64,000 bases of DNA from Mesotoga sp. BH458_6_3_2_1 (GTDB lineage: Bacteria > Thermotogota > Thermotogae > Petrotogales > Kosmotogaceae): the NCBI RefSeq assembly GCF_003664995.1, contig NZ_JFHL01000002.1:1-64000 (forward strand). Reading direction: 5' to 3'. Below the pieces are notes generated by a model. It had not been told where the DNA came from. It saw nothing but the letters and a program-made list of their open reading frames with translations, and made no database searches. A program made the translations under genes and the position numbers. Each line of letters opens with the position of its first letter. The first letter of the stretch is position 1. Shown piece by piece: positions 37,089 through 46,980 of the stretch.

Positions 37089-37118
37089 AAAAAAGGCCCT
37101 CTAAGAGAGCCTTTTTTT
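37089..37118. terminator. bidirectional terminator between convergent giant genes
   Basis: Stem GGCCCTC/GAGAGCC with one mismatch and a three-base loop, flanked by six A on the left and seven T on the right, so it works in both directions. Confidence 0.85.
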
Positions 37119-37164
37119 GATCAATGCGTATTGGGTTTCCTTTGAAGTGCCATACTGAACTGAA

Positions 37165-40100
37165 CTAATCTCTTACTTCAACATCCATGTGAATAGCATA
37201 GTAACGATAGTCTGGAACATTGTAGATCATCAGTTCTGTCCCCTTATAGATGTTGGTAGTTCCCATGCTGGGTCTTGAGTCTGGGAGTTCTCCCTCATCA
37301 TAACCGGAGATCTTCACCGTTTCAGAACCAGCTTGCAAACGCATATTAGGTCCAAGTACTATCTTGAGAGTATTGCTATTATCGCTATAGATAACTGAAG
37401 CTCCAGAAACTAGGTTATCGCCGGCATAGATTGCTTGAGTTGAAGGTCCATCTGCATCGAAATAGTACCACCAAGAAGACCCTCCACCTGTATAATTGCC
37501 TCCCCAAGCTGTTTCCTCGCCCCAAGTCTCAGGATCTGTTGGAGTCAGCATAATGTAAACTACCGCATCGTCCCAGAGTTCATCAGTCTCGGTTACAAGA
37601 GTTGCCGTGTTCTCAAGTGTGAACTCCTGCACTTCGCAAGACAATACTGCTTCCAGTATCAGGTTCTGCTTGTTTGAACTCAATGCACTTATGAGAATCA
37701 CATCACCACAGCCTGGAAGGAAGTCGTCTTCAGCAGTGTCAATAATTGCTTGAACTATTGGTCTGTCTCCATCAGGTACATCAGGACTGAACATAGTCCT
37801 CCATGAGCTCCAGTTGAGAGAACCTTCCATTATCGCCCAGATAGCAAGCTGAATGTGCCTGTAATCAACTCCAGGATAATCGCCGTCTCTGAACCTGTTG
37901 AGAATGTAGTTGATCTTGGCCATCTGTGTACTTGGCGCGCCACCCTCATAAATGTCCAGTATTGTGTATGGACCACTAATTCCAGAAACATTTACTTGGG
38001 TACACCAGCCAGGATATGTTCCTTCCATGTAACCTGAGACTGTTGCACTTATGTAGGCATCCGCGCCCATTTCATAAGTGATTCCGCCTACTCCGTCGAA
38101 TGAGAACTTTCTCAACGTGATTGAGAATTGAACGACCGCTGAATCAGTTAGCTCCTTAGGGAAGGGAAGTGGGTCGGGATCTGTCCCGACTATCTGGAAT
38201 CCGTCAGGAATATACGTGAATTCATCGTCCAGAGTTGCTGTGGCATTTGTTGACTCACTCGATGTGATCTGGAGCATCGAACTGTAGAAATCATCGGCGG
38301 TGTTTGCTGGTGCATCGGCCGAAGCTACCACTGTTATCTTGTGTTCCGCGGAAACATCAACCGGAGTGAAGACTGAAGGTCCGAAGTTGTGAACGGTAGA
38401 CGATCCAGATGCCAGATTCCCGAGAGAGACTTGTGGAAGCGTCTCAATAGTGATCCAGTTAGTGCCATTGTAGTATTGAAGTTCTATGAGCAGTTTCACA
38501 TTCTGAGCTTCACTCAGGCCGCTATTAGTAACCGTTACGGCCCCTTGATAAGAGTGCTCACTAACATCTGATTCAAGTGTCCTCGTTGCCGTTATTGTGT
38601 AGTTGATTTCCTTTTCGAATTCATCCACGTCGTAGGTTATAGAACTTGGATTAACTTCCTTGTCTATCTCCCATGAATATAGCTTGCTTCTATTCCAGAA
38701 GAATTCAGCTTCAACTTCAGCTTCTAGTGTGACTGTATCTGGAACGATTATAGTCACAGTCTCGTCGTCAGTATCATATTTTGTATCCGTATCTTTACCA
38801 AAGATATCGGCTGTGTTGTGTAGATAGTATTGACCTGGAGCAGCGCCTGAATTGGCCACTGAGACAGAGTAGGACTGAGTCCAGCTAGCAGTCGTCACAG
38901 ACCACTCTCTGTACTCGTTGCCCAGAAGAGTAAGTCCTGCAACTGAGAATGGATCAAAAGTATCCTGTACATATGCGTTCTTATCTATCTCGGTTAAATG
39001 AGGAGATGGAACAATCTGAGTTGTTTCAAGAGTATCGGAAGCACCATCCGTAGCTTCAACTAAGACCTTGAAATTGGGAGTGAATGAACTTGGATCGAAC
39101 CCTTCAAAAGAGTATGGAATAGCCTGTTCACTACCAGGAGTCAGAGACGGAATTGATGTGCTATAGCTGCCAATGGTAGTTCCATTAGCATCCTTAAGAG
39201 TAATAACTACTGAGATATTGGTGAGTGTAGTATTACCGGTATTGGAAATAGTTGCCACACCGGTAAGAGTTGCGATGTTTGTCTCCTCAACCGACCTGGT
39301 AGCCACTAGGGTGTAATTGAAGGTACCGGATTCGCCCGTATCCAGAGTCAGACTCTGCGGGGTAACACTCTTATCTATTATCCAGCTGTACTCCTTCGTC
39401 TTATCCCATTCCATATCATGTTCGTTCTCTATTTCCAGGTCGTTGTCTGGAGGAACAATAATGAGAACGCTTTCTTCATCACTATCGTGTATTTCTTCAG
39501 AATCCTCACCGTAGATATCTACCGTGTTATCAAGAGGGTATTCATCAGGTGCAGCTCCCGTGTTGGTAGCTGTCACGCTGTAGTTTACACTCCAGCTGTT
39601 AGTGAGAGAATTCCAGTCTGCACTTTCTATTATGTTGAACCAATCACGATAGATGTTTCCTTCGATCTCAATTCCAGACACAGTGAATGAAAGGAAGGTA
39701 TCCTTTACAAATGCATCTTCATCATACTTTGTGACATTTGGAATCGGCAAAGACTGATCCGTCTCAAGATCATCTGAAGCTCCGTCAGTTGCCTTTGCAA
39801 ATACCTTGAACGGTGCCTTGTATGAGGTAGGATCAAATGTGAAAGAATAGGGGAATCCCTTCTCTGCTCCAATTGCCAGAGTAGCTATTGTGTCGGTGAA
39901 AGTGCCTATCTCCACACCGTCCGCATCTTTAAGAACTATCTCAACATTTATGCCCGTGAGAGCCACATTACCCGTGTTAGTAACAGTGGCAAGGCCTGTC
40001 AGAGTTGCGATATTCGTCTCTTCCAGGGTCCTGGTTGCCAGAAGGGTATAGGCGAAGGTTCCGTCTTCTCCTTCATTCAGTTCTACACTTTCAGGTACTG

Positions 40101-43100
40101 CGCTCTTTTCAATTTCCCAGCTGTACTCCTTCATCTGATCCCATTCCATATCATGTTCGTTCGCTATCTCTAGATCTTTGTCTTCAGGCACGTTGATTGT
40201 CACTGTTTCATCGTCAGTATCATATTTTGTATCCGTATCTTTACCAAAGATATCGGCTGTGTTGTGTAGATAGTATTGACCTGGGGCAGCGCCCGAATTG
40301 GCTACTGAGACAGAGTAGGACTGAGTCCAGCTAGCAGTCGTCACTTGCCAATCTCTGTACTGGTTGCCCAGAAGAGTAAGTCCGGCAACCGAGAATGGAT
40401 CAAAAGTATCCTGTACATATGCGTTCTCGTCTATCTCGGTTACAACAGGAGATGGTACTGTTTGAGTTGTTTCAAGAGTATCGGAGGCACCGTCTACTGC
40501 ATTTGCTACAACCTTGAAAGGAGCAACGAAGGCGCCGGGATTGAACCCCTTAAAGGAGTATGGAATAGTCTGTTCGTTCCCAGGTGCGAGAGAAATGATT
40601 ATCGTATTATAACTCTTGATTGTACTTCCGATGGCATCCTTAAGAATTATCGTTACAACTATATTGGTGAGTGTAGTATTGCCGGTATTGGAAATAGTTG
40701 CCACACCGGTAAGAGTTGCGATGTTTGTCTCCTCAACCGACCTGGTAGCCACTAGGGTGTAATTGAAGGTACCGGATTCGCCCGTATCCAGAGTCAGACT
40801 CTGCGGGGTAACACTCTTATCTATTATCCAGCTGTACTCCTTCGTCTTATCCCATTCCATATCATGTTCGTTCTCTATTTCCAGGTCGTTGTCTGGAGGA
40901 ACAATAATGAGGACTTTTTCATTATCACTATCGAGTATTTCTTCAGAATCCTCTCCGTAGATATCTACCGTGTTATCGAGAGGGTATTCATCAGGGGCAG
41001 CTCCCGTGTTGGTAGCTGTAACGCTGTAGCTTACACTCCAGCTGTTAGCGAGAGAATTCCAGTTTGCACTTTCTATTATGTTGAACCAATCACGATAGAT
41101 ATTTCCTTCGATCTCAATTCCAGGCACAGTGAATGAAATAAAGGTATCCTTCACAAATGCGTCTTCATCATACTCTGTGAAATTTGGAAGTGGCAAAGGC
41201 TGATCCGTCTCAAGATCATCTGAAACTGCTCCGGTAGTTGCCTTTGCAAACACCTTGAAGGGTGGATTGCTCAAGCTAGGATCAAATGTGAATGAGTAAG
41301 GGAATCCCTTTTCCACTCCGATTGCCAGAGTAGCTATTGTGTCGGTGAAAGTATCTATCTCCACACCGTCTGCATCTTTAAGGACTATCTCAACATCTAT
41401 GCCCGTGAGAGCCACATTACCCGTGTTAGTAACAGTGGCAAGGCCAGTCAGAGTTGCTATATTCGTCTCATGCAGGGTCCTGGTTGCCAGAAGGGTATAG
41501 GCGAAGGTACCGTCTTCTCCTTCATTCAGTTCTATACTTTCAGGTACTGCGCTCTTTTCAATTTCCCAGCTGTAATCCTTCATCTGATCCCATTTCATCT
41601 CGTGTTCGTTCGCTATCTCTAGATCTTTGTCTTCAGGCACATTGATCGTCACTGTTTCATCGTAAGTATCCTTTTCTCCTGTATCGTCTTCGGTAACGGT
41701 AGCAGTATTGGTTAAGTAATATGGACTGCCGGTTGGCAAGGCTTCGTCATTCTTCAGTGTCAAGGAGTAAGTCTTTGTAGCCGAATCGGTCAGCGGCCAG
41801 TCTCTGTTGAGAGTGGAAGGAGTGATGGAGAATCCAGCCGGTACATTAGTAATTAAGTCTTCAAGATCGGCTGTTTCATCCACATACTCGACGATGTTCG
41901 GATCAGATGGAGTGTCTGCAGTATCGCTAGCTGAAGGACTGCCAGCATTACTGGAAGTCACCGAGAGAACGGCGGTGTAACTAGGACTGTAAGTCTTCGT
42001 TGTGAAAGTCTTGGTGTAAGTCTTTTCCTCGCCTACGGCCATAGTAATACCGTCTTCAAGAGTAACTTCAGTAGCGGCCTCAGTTATCTTGAGTACTATC
42101 TTTACACCGAGAGCGGAGCCTGGGCCAGTGTTCTTGACCTTGGCATCCACAGTTATAGTGTAGGTGCTATCTACGGTTTCCCATGGTTCTCTGGTTACTT
42201 CTATCGTGTAATCTATAGGAGCTTCTTCACCCAAACCCAGAGTGACCTCGGTCGGACTGGCGCTCTTGTCTATAGTCCAGTCATACTCAACCTTGTCTTC
42301 TCTGCTCACTTCTGCGTCTACTATAGCGTTGAGTCCTGGAGAAGGAACAAGAATCTTTACTTCCGCATTATCGGAAGAGTATTCGCCTGTGTCGTCTTCG
42401 GTAACTGTAGCTGTGTTAGTCAAGAAGTAAGGACTACCCGAAGGCAGAGCACTTTCATTCTTCAAAACCAATGAGTAAGTCTTTGTAGCCGAATCGGACA
42501 GATCGGGCCAGCTTCTGTCGAGTGTGGAAGGATTTATAGAGAAGCCTGCCGGTACACTGGTTATTAAGTCTTCAAGATCGGCTGTCTCATCTATCTCCAC
42601 CACTTCTTCAGGGTCCTCAGGAGATGTCTGGGTATCACTGTCCGAGTCAGGCCCAGTTTCATCTGAATCAGCATTCGCACTTATCGTGAATCCGGAAATT
42701 GGAGTGGTGCTCTCGACAGCGAAGGAGAACATTAAATCTTGATTCGCTCCTATTGTAAGGGAAAACGGACCAAAGTTATTTGACTTACTCGGATAACCAT
42801 CCAGAGAGACTGAACCTGAGATATTGGTAAGATCAATATCTCCTGTGTTTTCAACAGTAACTGTACCGGAAATCGTGTAAGTGTAAGTTGCATCGCCTGT
42901 AGTCCTTTCAGTTTCTATTGTGTATTGGATGGAAGACTCCTCGCCTATGCCTAGTGTGATTAAAGTTGGAGTTGCCTCCTTCTCAATATTCCAATCGTAC
43001 TCGAGAGTCTTGACCCAGGTTATCGTTGAATCTACTGTGACGTTCAAGCCTGGAACGAGGATCGTCACAGTGGCATCATCGCTTCTTTCTTGCTTTGTAT

Positions 43101-45129
43101 CATCTTCAACGAGAGTCACAGTATTTGGAACTTTGTACTCTCCGTTCTCTTTATCCATATTCATAATATTAAACGTATAGGTAGTTGCCACCGGTGTCTC
43201 TGAAAGCAGCCATGGCCATACATAATCGGAGTCGGGAGTGACGTCAAATCCCACCGGTACCATGTATGCATCGTTCACAGTGGCAGTCTTGTCGAACTCG
43301 ATTAGGCTTGTGGGCGAGATCGGACCGGCAAGAGCTCCCGTATTGGACTTGGATACAGCGCCGGAGAGGACTTCTGCTTTCACCCTGTAGTAGTAACCAT
43401 TCTTAAAAGCGTAGCTCGAGAAATCAAAGGTTTTCGTAACTACGTCTCCTGGGGCAAGGTCAACAATTGGTTGGGTGCTGGTTTGAGCAACGACAAACGT
43501 TCCGCCGTCACTGGACTCCAGTAAGGTTATGGTAAGTGATACCCCAGAAGCTGTGAGATTAGAAATAAGAGAATTGCCTACTTCAACTTCACCTTTATAG
43601 AAGAATGTGTCAGTTGAATTGTCCGTCAAAGTCCTTGTTGCATTAACTGAATATGTTACATCTTCATCTTCCTCAATATCAAGATAAATTGTTTCAGGAG
43701 TGACAGATTTTTCAATTTCCCAGTCATACTCGATCTCCCTACTCCATCTGAAAGAACCTGTCACGGTTGCTTCAAGAGTGAGAATATCTTCCTGGGGTTC
43801 TGGAGTTGTAATCAAAACTCTGGCAAAATCCTCCCTCTTTTCTGAGGTGTCGTTTTCTGTCAAAGTGGCATCGTTTGTCAACGTATAGCTCCCAAGAGGG
43901 GCATCGACATTCGTGATAACGATTGAATACTTCTTTGTACCACCGGTAACGTCGTCCAAAATCCAGGGGGAAACGTTCCATGGCCAGGTGCCTGTATGAT
44001 CTACAGAGAATCCATAATTCTCGAACTCAACGAGATTTCTGGGCATATCGACTATCGAAGCGCTTTCATCTATAAAGGTCTGTGACGATGGGGAAATTGG
44101 AATAAGATAATCTTCAGAGTCATCCACTAATTCCGGCCAATTGTCTACTGCCTCAGCAATTATTCTGACTGTAGCATAATTACCTGGATTGAAAACGAAA
44201 GTGAATGGCTTTCCAATTCCAATCAAGTCGCTTGCAGCTACAGTCGTATTTGAACTCGTAAGTATAAGGGTCTTATAATCCATCTCAATCCAGTCGCCAC
44301 CGTTCTTCCCCAAAAGAAATACTTTAAGTCCAACCTGTTCGGCCTGAAGAGAACCTTCGTTGGTAACGGTAGCGATACCTGTTAGCGTGTAGGTATCAGT
44401 TGCCTCGGGGGTAAGCCTGGTAGCGGTCAGAGTATATTCCACACTTGCTGAATCACCCTGCTTGAGATTGCTTATTGCCTCGGGACTTGCCTCTTTAGTT
44501 ATCTCCCAGTCGTAATCAGTTACTCTGGAAAGATCAACTTCGCCTTCAACATCCACTTGAAGTATTGGCCTAAGTTCTACAACGGGCTCAGTGTAAATAA
44601 CTGCGAAGTATATACAAGGGGCAGTTATACCTATCTGAGAGAAATACTTGCTTTCATTACGAAGTGCCTCCGCATATGCCGAGAAATAAATCTTTGTGGT
44701 TCCTTCACCGACAAAATCCAGAGGAATCGTGAACTTAGAAACGCCTGCAGCGGGATTATGGTAGTTAGCATTTGGATAGTAATCAGGATCCAATCTTCCC
44801 GTCACCGGGTTTCGTGGTAGATCGCCTATTGCAAGTGCGGTAGCCACACGTGTTTCTGTCAGCAACCACCCATTTTCTGTAGCATAGAACTCGATGTACA
44901 GAAGCTTGTCGTCATTATCTACCCAATAGTCTATACGTCCAATGACTGTGTCGGCCCCAACAATCAAGTCAGAACTATAAACCCCACTGGACGACTGAAT
45001 AGCAAATATCACATTCTCTGCAGCATCTGTGGGTGGAACCAGTTTTTCGACCTCGGTTTTGGGAACCATACAACTCGAGATGATAATGAGAATTGAAAGA
45101 ATAACCAATAGAAATGAAAGTTTCCTCAT
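37165..45129 (-). CDS. 2654-residue stalk lipoprotein with nine repeats and a thioester-like domain
   Basis: The largest protein in the window. Lipobox IISSC (Cys20); ATG behind TAGGAGG. After an N-terminal domain, nine copies of a unit of about 240 residues each start with YDWxIxKSxxPxxxxL and contain a YTLxATR strand; the type resembles DUF11-like surface repeats. Repeats 5-6 and 7-8 are near-identical pairs. Near the C-terminus (about 2340-2500) is a domain with PGW-Cys2376-TQ and, 51 residues later, HI-Gln2427-LAIW inside KINYILNRF...DYRHIQLAIWAIMEG. This is the Cys and QxAxW pattern of thioester (TQXA-type) adhesin domains. A glycine-rich tail follows. Probably a long fibre anchored at the N-terminus with the reactive domain at the tip. 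Confidence 0.85.
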   Translation of the reverse strand: MRKLSFLLVILSILIIISSCMVPKTEVEKLVPPTDAAENVIFAIQSSSGVYSSDLIVGADTVIGRIDYWVDNDDKLLYIEFYATENGWLLTETRVATALAIGDLPRNPVTGRLDPDYYPNANYHNPAAGVSKFTIPLDFVGEGTTKIYFSAYAEALRNESKYFSQIGITAPCIYFAVIYTEPVVELRPILQVDVEGEVDLSRVTDYDWEITKEASPEAISNLKQGDSASVEYTLTATRLTPEATDTYTLTGIATVTNEGSLQAEQVGLKVFLLGKNGGDWIEMDYKTLILTSSNTTVAASDLIGIGKPFTFVFNPGNYATVRIIAEAVDNWPELVDDSEDYLIPISPSSQTFIDESASIVDMPRNLVEFENYGFSVDHTGTWPWNVSPWILDDVTGGTKKYSIVITNVDAPLGSYTLTNDATLTENDTSEKREDFARVLITTPEPQEDILTLEATVTGSFRWSREIEYDWEIEKSVTPETIYLDIEEDEDVTYSVNATRTLTDNSTDTFFYKGEVEVGNSLISNLTASGVSLTITLLESSDGGTFVVAQTSTQPIVDLAPGDVVTKTFDFSSYAFKNGYYYRVKAEVLSGAVSKSNTGALAGPISPTSLIEFDKTATVNDAYMVPVGFDVTPDSDYVWPWLLSETPVATTYTFNIMNMDKENGEYKVPNTVTLVEDDTKQERSDDATVTILVPGLNVTVDSTITWVKTLEYDWNIEKEATPTLITLGIGEESSIQYTIETERTTGDATYTYTISGTVTVENTGDIDLTNISGSVSLDGYPSKSNNFGPFSLTIGANQDLMFSFAVESTTPISGFTISANADSDETGPDSDSDTQTSPEDPEEVVEIDETADLEDLITSVPAGFSINPSTLDRSWPDLSDSATKTYSLVLKNESALPSGSPYFLTNTATVTEDDTGEYSSDNAEVKILVPSPGLNAIVDAEVSREDKVEYDWTIDKSASPTEVTLGLGEEAPIDYTIEVTREPWETVDSTYTITVDAKVKNTGPGSALGVKIVLKITEAATEVTLEDGITMAVGEEKTYTKTFTTKTYSPSYTAVLSVTSSNAGSPSASDTADTPSDPNIVEYVDETADLEDLITNVPAGFSITPSTLNRDWPLTDSATKTYSLTLKNDEALPTGSPYYLTNTATVTEDDTGEKDTYDETVTINVPEDKDLEIANEHEMKWDQMKDYSWEIEKSAVPESIELNEGEDGTFAYTLLATRTLHETNIATLTGLATVTNTGNVALTGIDVEIVLKDADGVEIDTFTDTIATLAIGVEKGFPYSFTFDPSLSNPPFKVFAKATTGAVSDDLETDQPLPLPNFTEYDEDAFVKDTFISFTVPGIEIEGNIYRDWFNIIESANWNSLANSWSVSYSVTATNTGAAPDEYPLDNTVDIYGEDSEEILDSDNEKVLIIVPPDNDLEIENEHDMEWDKTKEYSWIIDKSVTPQSLTLDTGESGTFNYTLVATRSVEETNIATLTGVATISNTGNTTLTNIVVTIILKDAIGSTIKSYNTIIISLAPGNEQTIPYSFKGFNPGAFVAPFKVVANAVDGASDTLETTQTVPSPVVTEIDENAYVQDTFDPFSVAGLTLLGNQYRDWQVTTASWTQSYSVSVANSGAAPGQYYLHNTADIFGKDTDTKYDTDDETVTINVPEDKDLEIANEHDMEWDQMKEYSWEIEKSAVPESVELNEGEDGTFAYTLLATRTLEETNIATLTGLATVTNTGNVALTGINVEIVLKDADGVEIGTFTDTIATLAIGAEKGFPYSFTFDPTSYKAPFKVFAKATDGASDDLETDQSLPIPNVTKYDEDAFVKDTFLSFTVSGIEIEGNIYRDWFNIIESADWNSLTNSWSVNYSVTATNTGAAPDEYPLDNTVDIYGEDSEEIHDSDEESVLIIVPPDNDLEIENEHDMEWDKTKEYSWIIDKSVTPQSLTLDTGESGTFNYTLVATRSVEETNIATLTGVATISNTGNTTLTNISVVITLKDANGTTIGSYSTSIPSLTPGSEQAIPYSFEGFDPSSFTPNFKVLVEATDGASDTLETTQIVPSPHLTEIDKNAYVQDTFDPFSVAGLTLLGNEYREWSVTTASWTQSYSVSVANSGAAPGQYYLHNTADIFGKDTDTKYDTDDETVTIIVPDTVTLEAEVEAEFFWNRSKLYSWEIDKEVNPSSITYDVDEFEKEINYTITATRTLESDVSEHSYQGAVTVTNSGLSEAQNVKLLIELQYYNGTNWITIETLPQVSLGNLASGSSTVHNFGPSVFTPVDVSAEHKITVVASADAPANTADDFYSSMLQITSSESTNATATLDDEFTYIPDGFQIVGTDPDPLPFPKELTDSAVVQFSITLRKFSFDGVGGITYEMGADAYISATVSGYMEGTYPGWCTQVNVSGISGPYTILDIYEGGAPSTQMAKINYILNRFRDGDYPGVDYRHIQLAIWAIMEGSLNWSSWRTMFSPDVPDGDRPIVQAIIDTAEDDFLPGCGDVILISALSSNKQNLILEAVLSCEVQEFTLENTATLVTETDELWDDAVVYIMLTPTDPETWGEETAWGGNYTGGGSSWWYYFDADGPSTQAIYAGDNLVSGASVIYSDNSNTLKIVLGPNMRLQAGSETVKISGYDEGELPDSRPSMGTTNIYKGTELMIYNVPDYRYYAIHMDVEVRD
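38755..41646 (-). repeat. about 1446-bp tandem duplication within the stalk gene
   Basis: Two adjacent units of about 1446 bases (482 codons) encode repeats 5-6 and 7-8. Long tracts are identical or nearly so at a constant 1446-base offset (for example 39317-39514 with 40763-40960); towards one end the offset changes by one codon. Confidence 0.85.
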
Positions 45130-45197
45130 AGCCCATACCTCCTAATATCTTCCACCCCAAAGCTCAAAATATAAAAATAATGAAGTTACTTGGATCA

Positions 45198-45203
45198 ATT
45201 ATA
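45198..45203 (-). promoter_or_regulatory. -10 box of the stalk lipoprotein gene
   Basis: TATAAT on the minus strand, 69 bases upstream of the ATG. The -35 region is poor. Confidence 0.4.
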
Positions 45204-46736
45204 GTCTATTGCTGTATAAATACCAGCCGTTTGATTGAGAATTCCGGTAACAATATATAAGTGTAATACGTAAATGATAAGTTAACGAAGAGACAAGGCG
45301 TCATTACGATAATGATTTGTGATTCCCATTATAAGCTGTATAGAATGGTATTAGTAATCGAAGCTGTTTCTGAAAGCCCTTTCTGAGTGATCAATCATAA
45401 TGATTCAATGAATATGGTAAACGACTGATATAAACATGTTTGCGATTTCAACCGTTCGCATTGTTTTGGAAGGCTTGTGCTCTGCAGACTGCATAACGGA
45501 TAAGGAGAGTGGCTTCGTATGAGAATCTCCTCCCTAATCTTCATAGCCAAGCGTCAGATCGAGATCTCTTTTGCTATCGTTTCAAACCTTGAAATGACTT
45601 ATAAAGGAGTCATTTGAATCTCTCTTTGAAGAAAACCAACTCGCTTTTTCGAGTAGTGAGTGCTTGTTCTACTAGAATTACAAGTTGTTGAATCAAGAGA
45701 ATGGCGAAAAAACTGGGCTCACTCAGTTCATCAGGAATCGGCAAGCGGGGATTGAGCTCTGAGCATGTTAATTGTCTTTCTTTGCTCAATGCATAGTGAT
45801 TTCGAGCGAGATTTGTGAATCGGTGAGGTTTAGGTGGATCGTATACTACAGTCTAAGTGTCCGGCAGAAATGTAGGCCAAACACATGATGGGGTCCTTCA
45901 AGAGCGAAGTAATCTCAAAGAGTCGATGATATATATAATGAATAGAAAAGCGATTTCTTTCACCAAAGCAGTTTTCATGAACAGCAGTTAGCTAAGAAAA
46001 CGGCGATGACTTGTTAGCGAGAGTAACAGAAGTCAGCTGGTTGTTTTCTACATGAGTACCAAAGACATGACTTGGTCAGGAATGAGTCGGTCGAAGTTTC
46101 AATGATTATGTAGATGAACCTAGTGATTAAGAACTAAATATCTCTTGCAAAAAGCACTACCAGCGCGAACAGGTCTCAGAGATCTCCAGTTATAGCAAGT
46201 AAAGAATGTTAAGTGCAGAATTCTCATGTGTGGTGCTTGTCATCAAGAGGTGAAAACGGATCAGATTAACGGCTAGAGTGGGTTACTCTCCGGGTTGGGG
46301 AGCGAGTAGTTGGCACAAAAAATCCGTACCCTCACCACACCATTTTCTTGAGCCGCCAGACAAAGTATGTGTGAGCAAACATCCTGTCAGTGGAAGTATG
46401 AAGCACCTGAAGAGATTGCTGACGGCGAGAAAGAGATTAAGTTTGGACACTAAGAGTCATCGAATCTGCGAGTAACGAAGATCGTGGGGAATAAGGATCG
46501 TATTCGAAAAGTCCTTCAGATGGAGGCGAACTTCTCCGCAGAGCTGCTTGATAATCCGGGAGCAAGTATGATTTATGCTTTGTCTATGAGCATTGTTTGT
46601 GGTAATAATCATTTATAGAATAGATGAATTACATCATCAAGCAGAGGGGGAATATCGAGCGGTTCATTATCCATTCCATTTCAGTCACCAGAGTTTCTAT
46701 GAGCACTACCCAATGCGCTATTGTGCTTGAAAATAG

Positions 46737-46766
46737 TTGACATTGGTTTGTTGTAAGTGGTAGAAT
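46737..46766 (+). promoter_or_regulatory. strong promoter of the cysteine-rich lipoprotein gene
   Basis: Consensus TTGACA (46737-46742), an 18-base spacer, TAGAAT (46761-46766). It would give a leader of about 205 bases. A second TATAAT at 46801-46806 could start a shorter transcript. Confidence 0.65.
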
Positions 46767-46980
46767 AATCCCAGACAAGTTTCTCTTGCGGTATTTGGTG
46801 TATAATTGGCAATGTCGAATGCTGTATTTCTTTGGTATTTTTCTGTTTAATATGTTTTTCCGGGTCTTTTTTTGACGTTAGAGCTCTTCGAAATCAAGTT
46901 AGTTCTTTAAGGTTGATATACTCTAAGCTATGTGAGGAAGAAAATATTCACAACCAAACGCCTTATAGGGGGTGTGTGCA

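Larger units (their letters stand above)
45130..46971. other. 1.84-kb gene-free divergent interval
   Basis: Lies between the divergent starts of two giant lipoprotein genes. Stops are frequent in all frames; the longest open stretch (46278-46475, 65 codons) has no ribosome binding site or recognisable product. A hairpin without T-run lies at 45592-45615. Promoters for both flanking genes sit near its two ends. The middle 1.4 kb is unexplained; it may be decayed coding sequence or a long regulatory or non-coding RNA region. Confidence 0.5.

Noticed and set aside
46278-46475. 65-codon open frame in the 1.84-kb gap
   Set aside because: No ribosome binding site and no similarity to any family I recognise.
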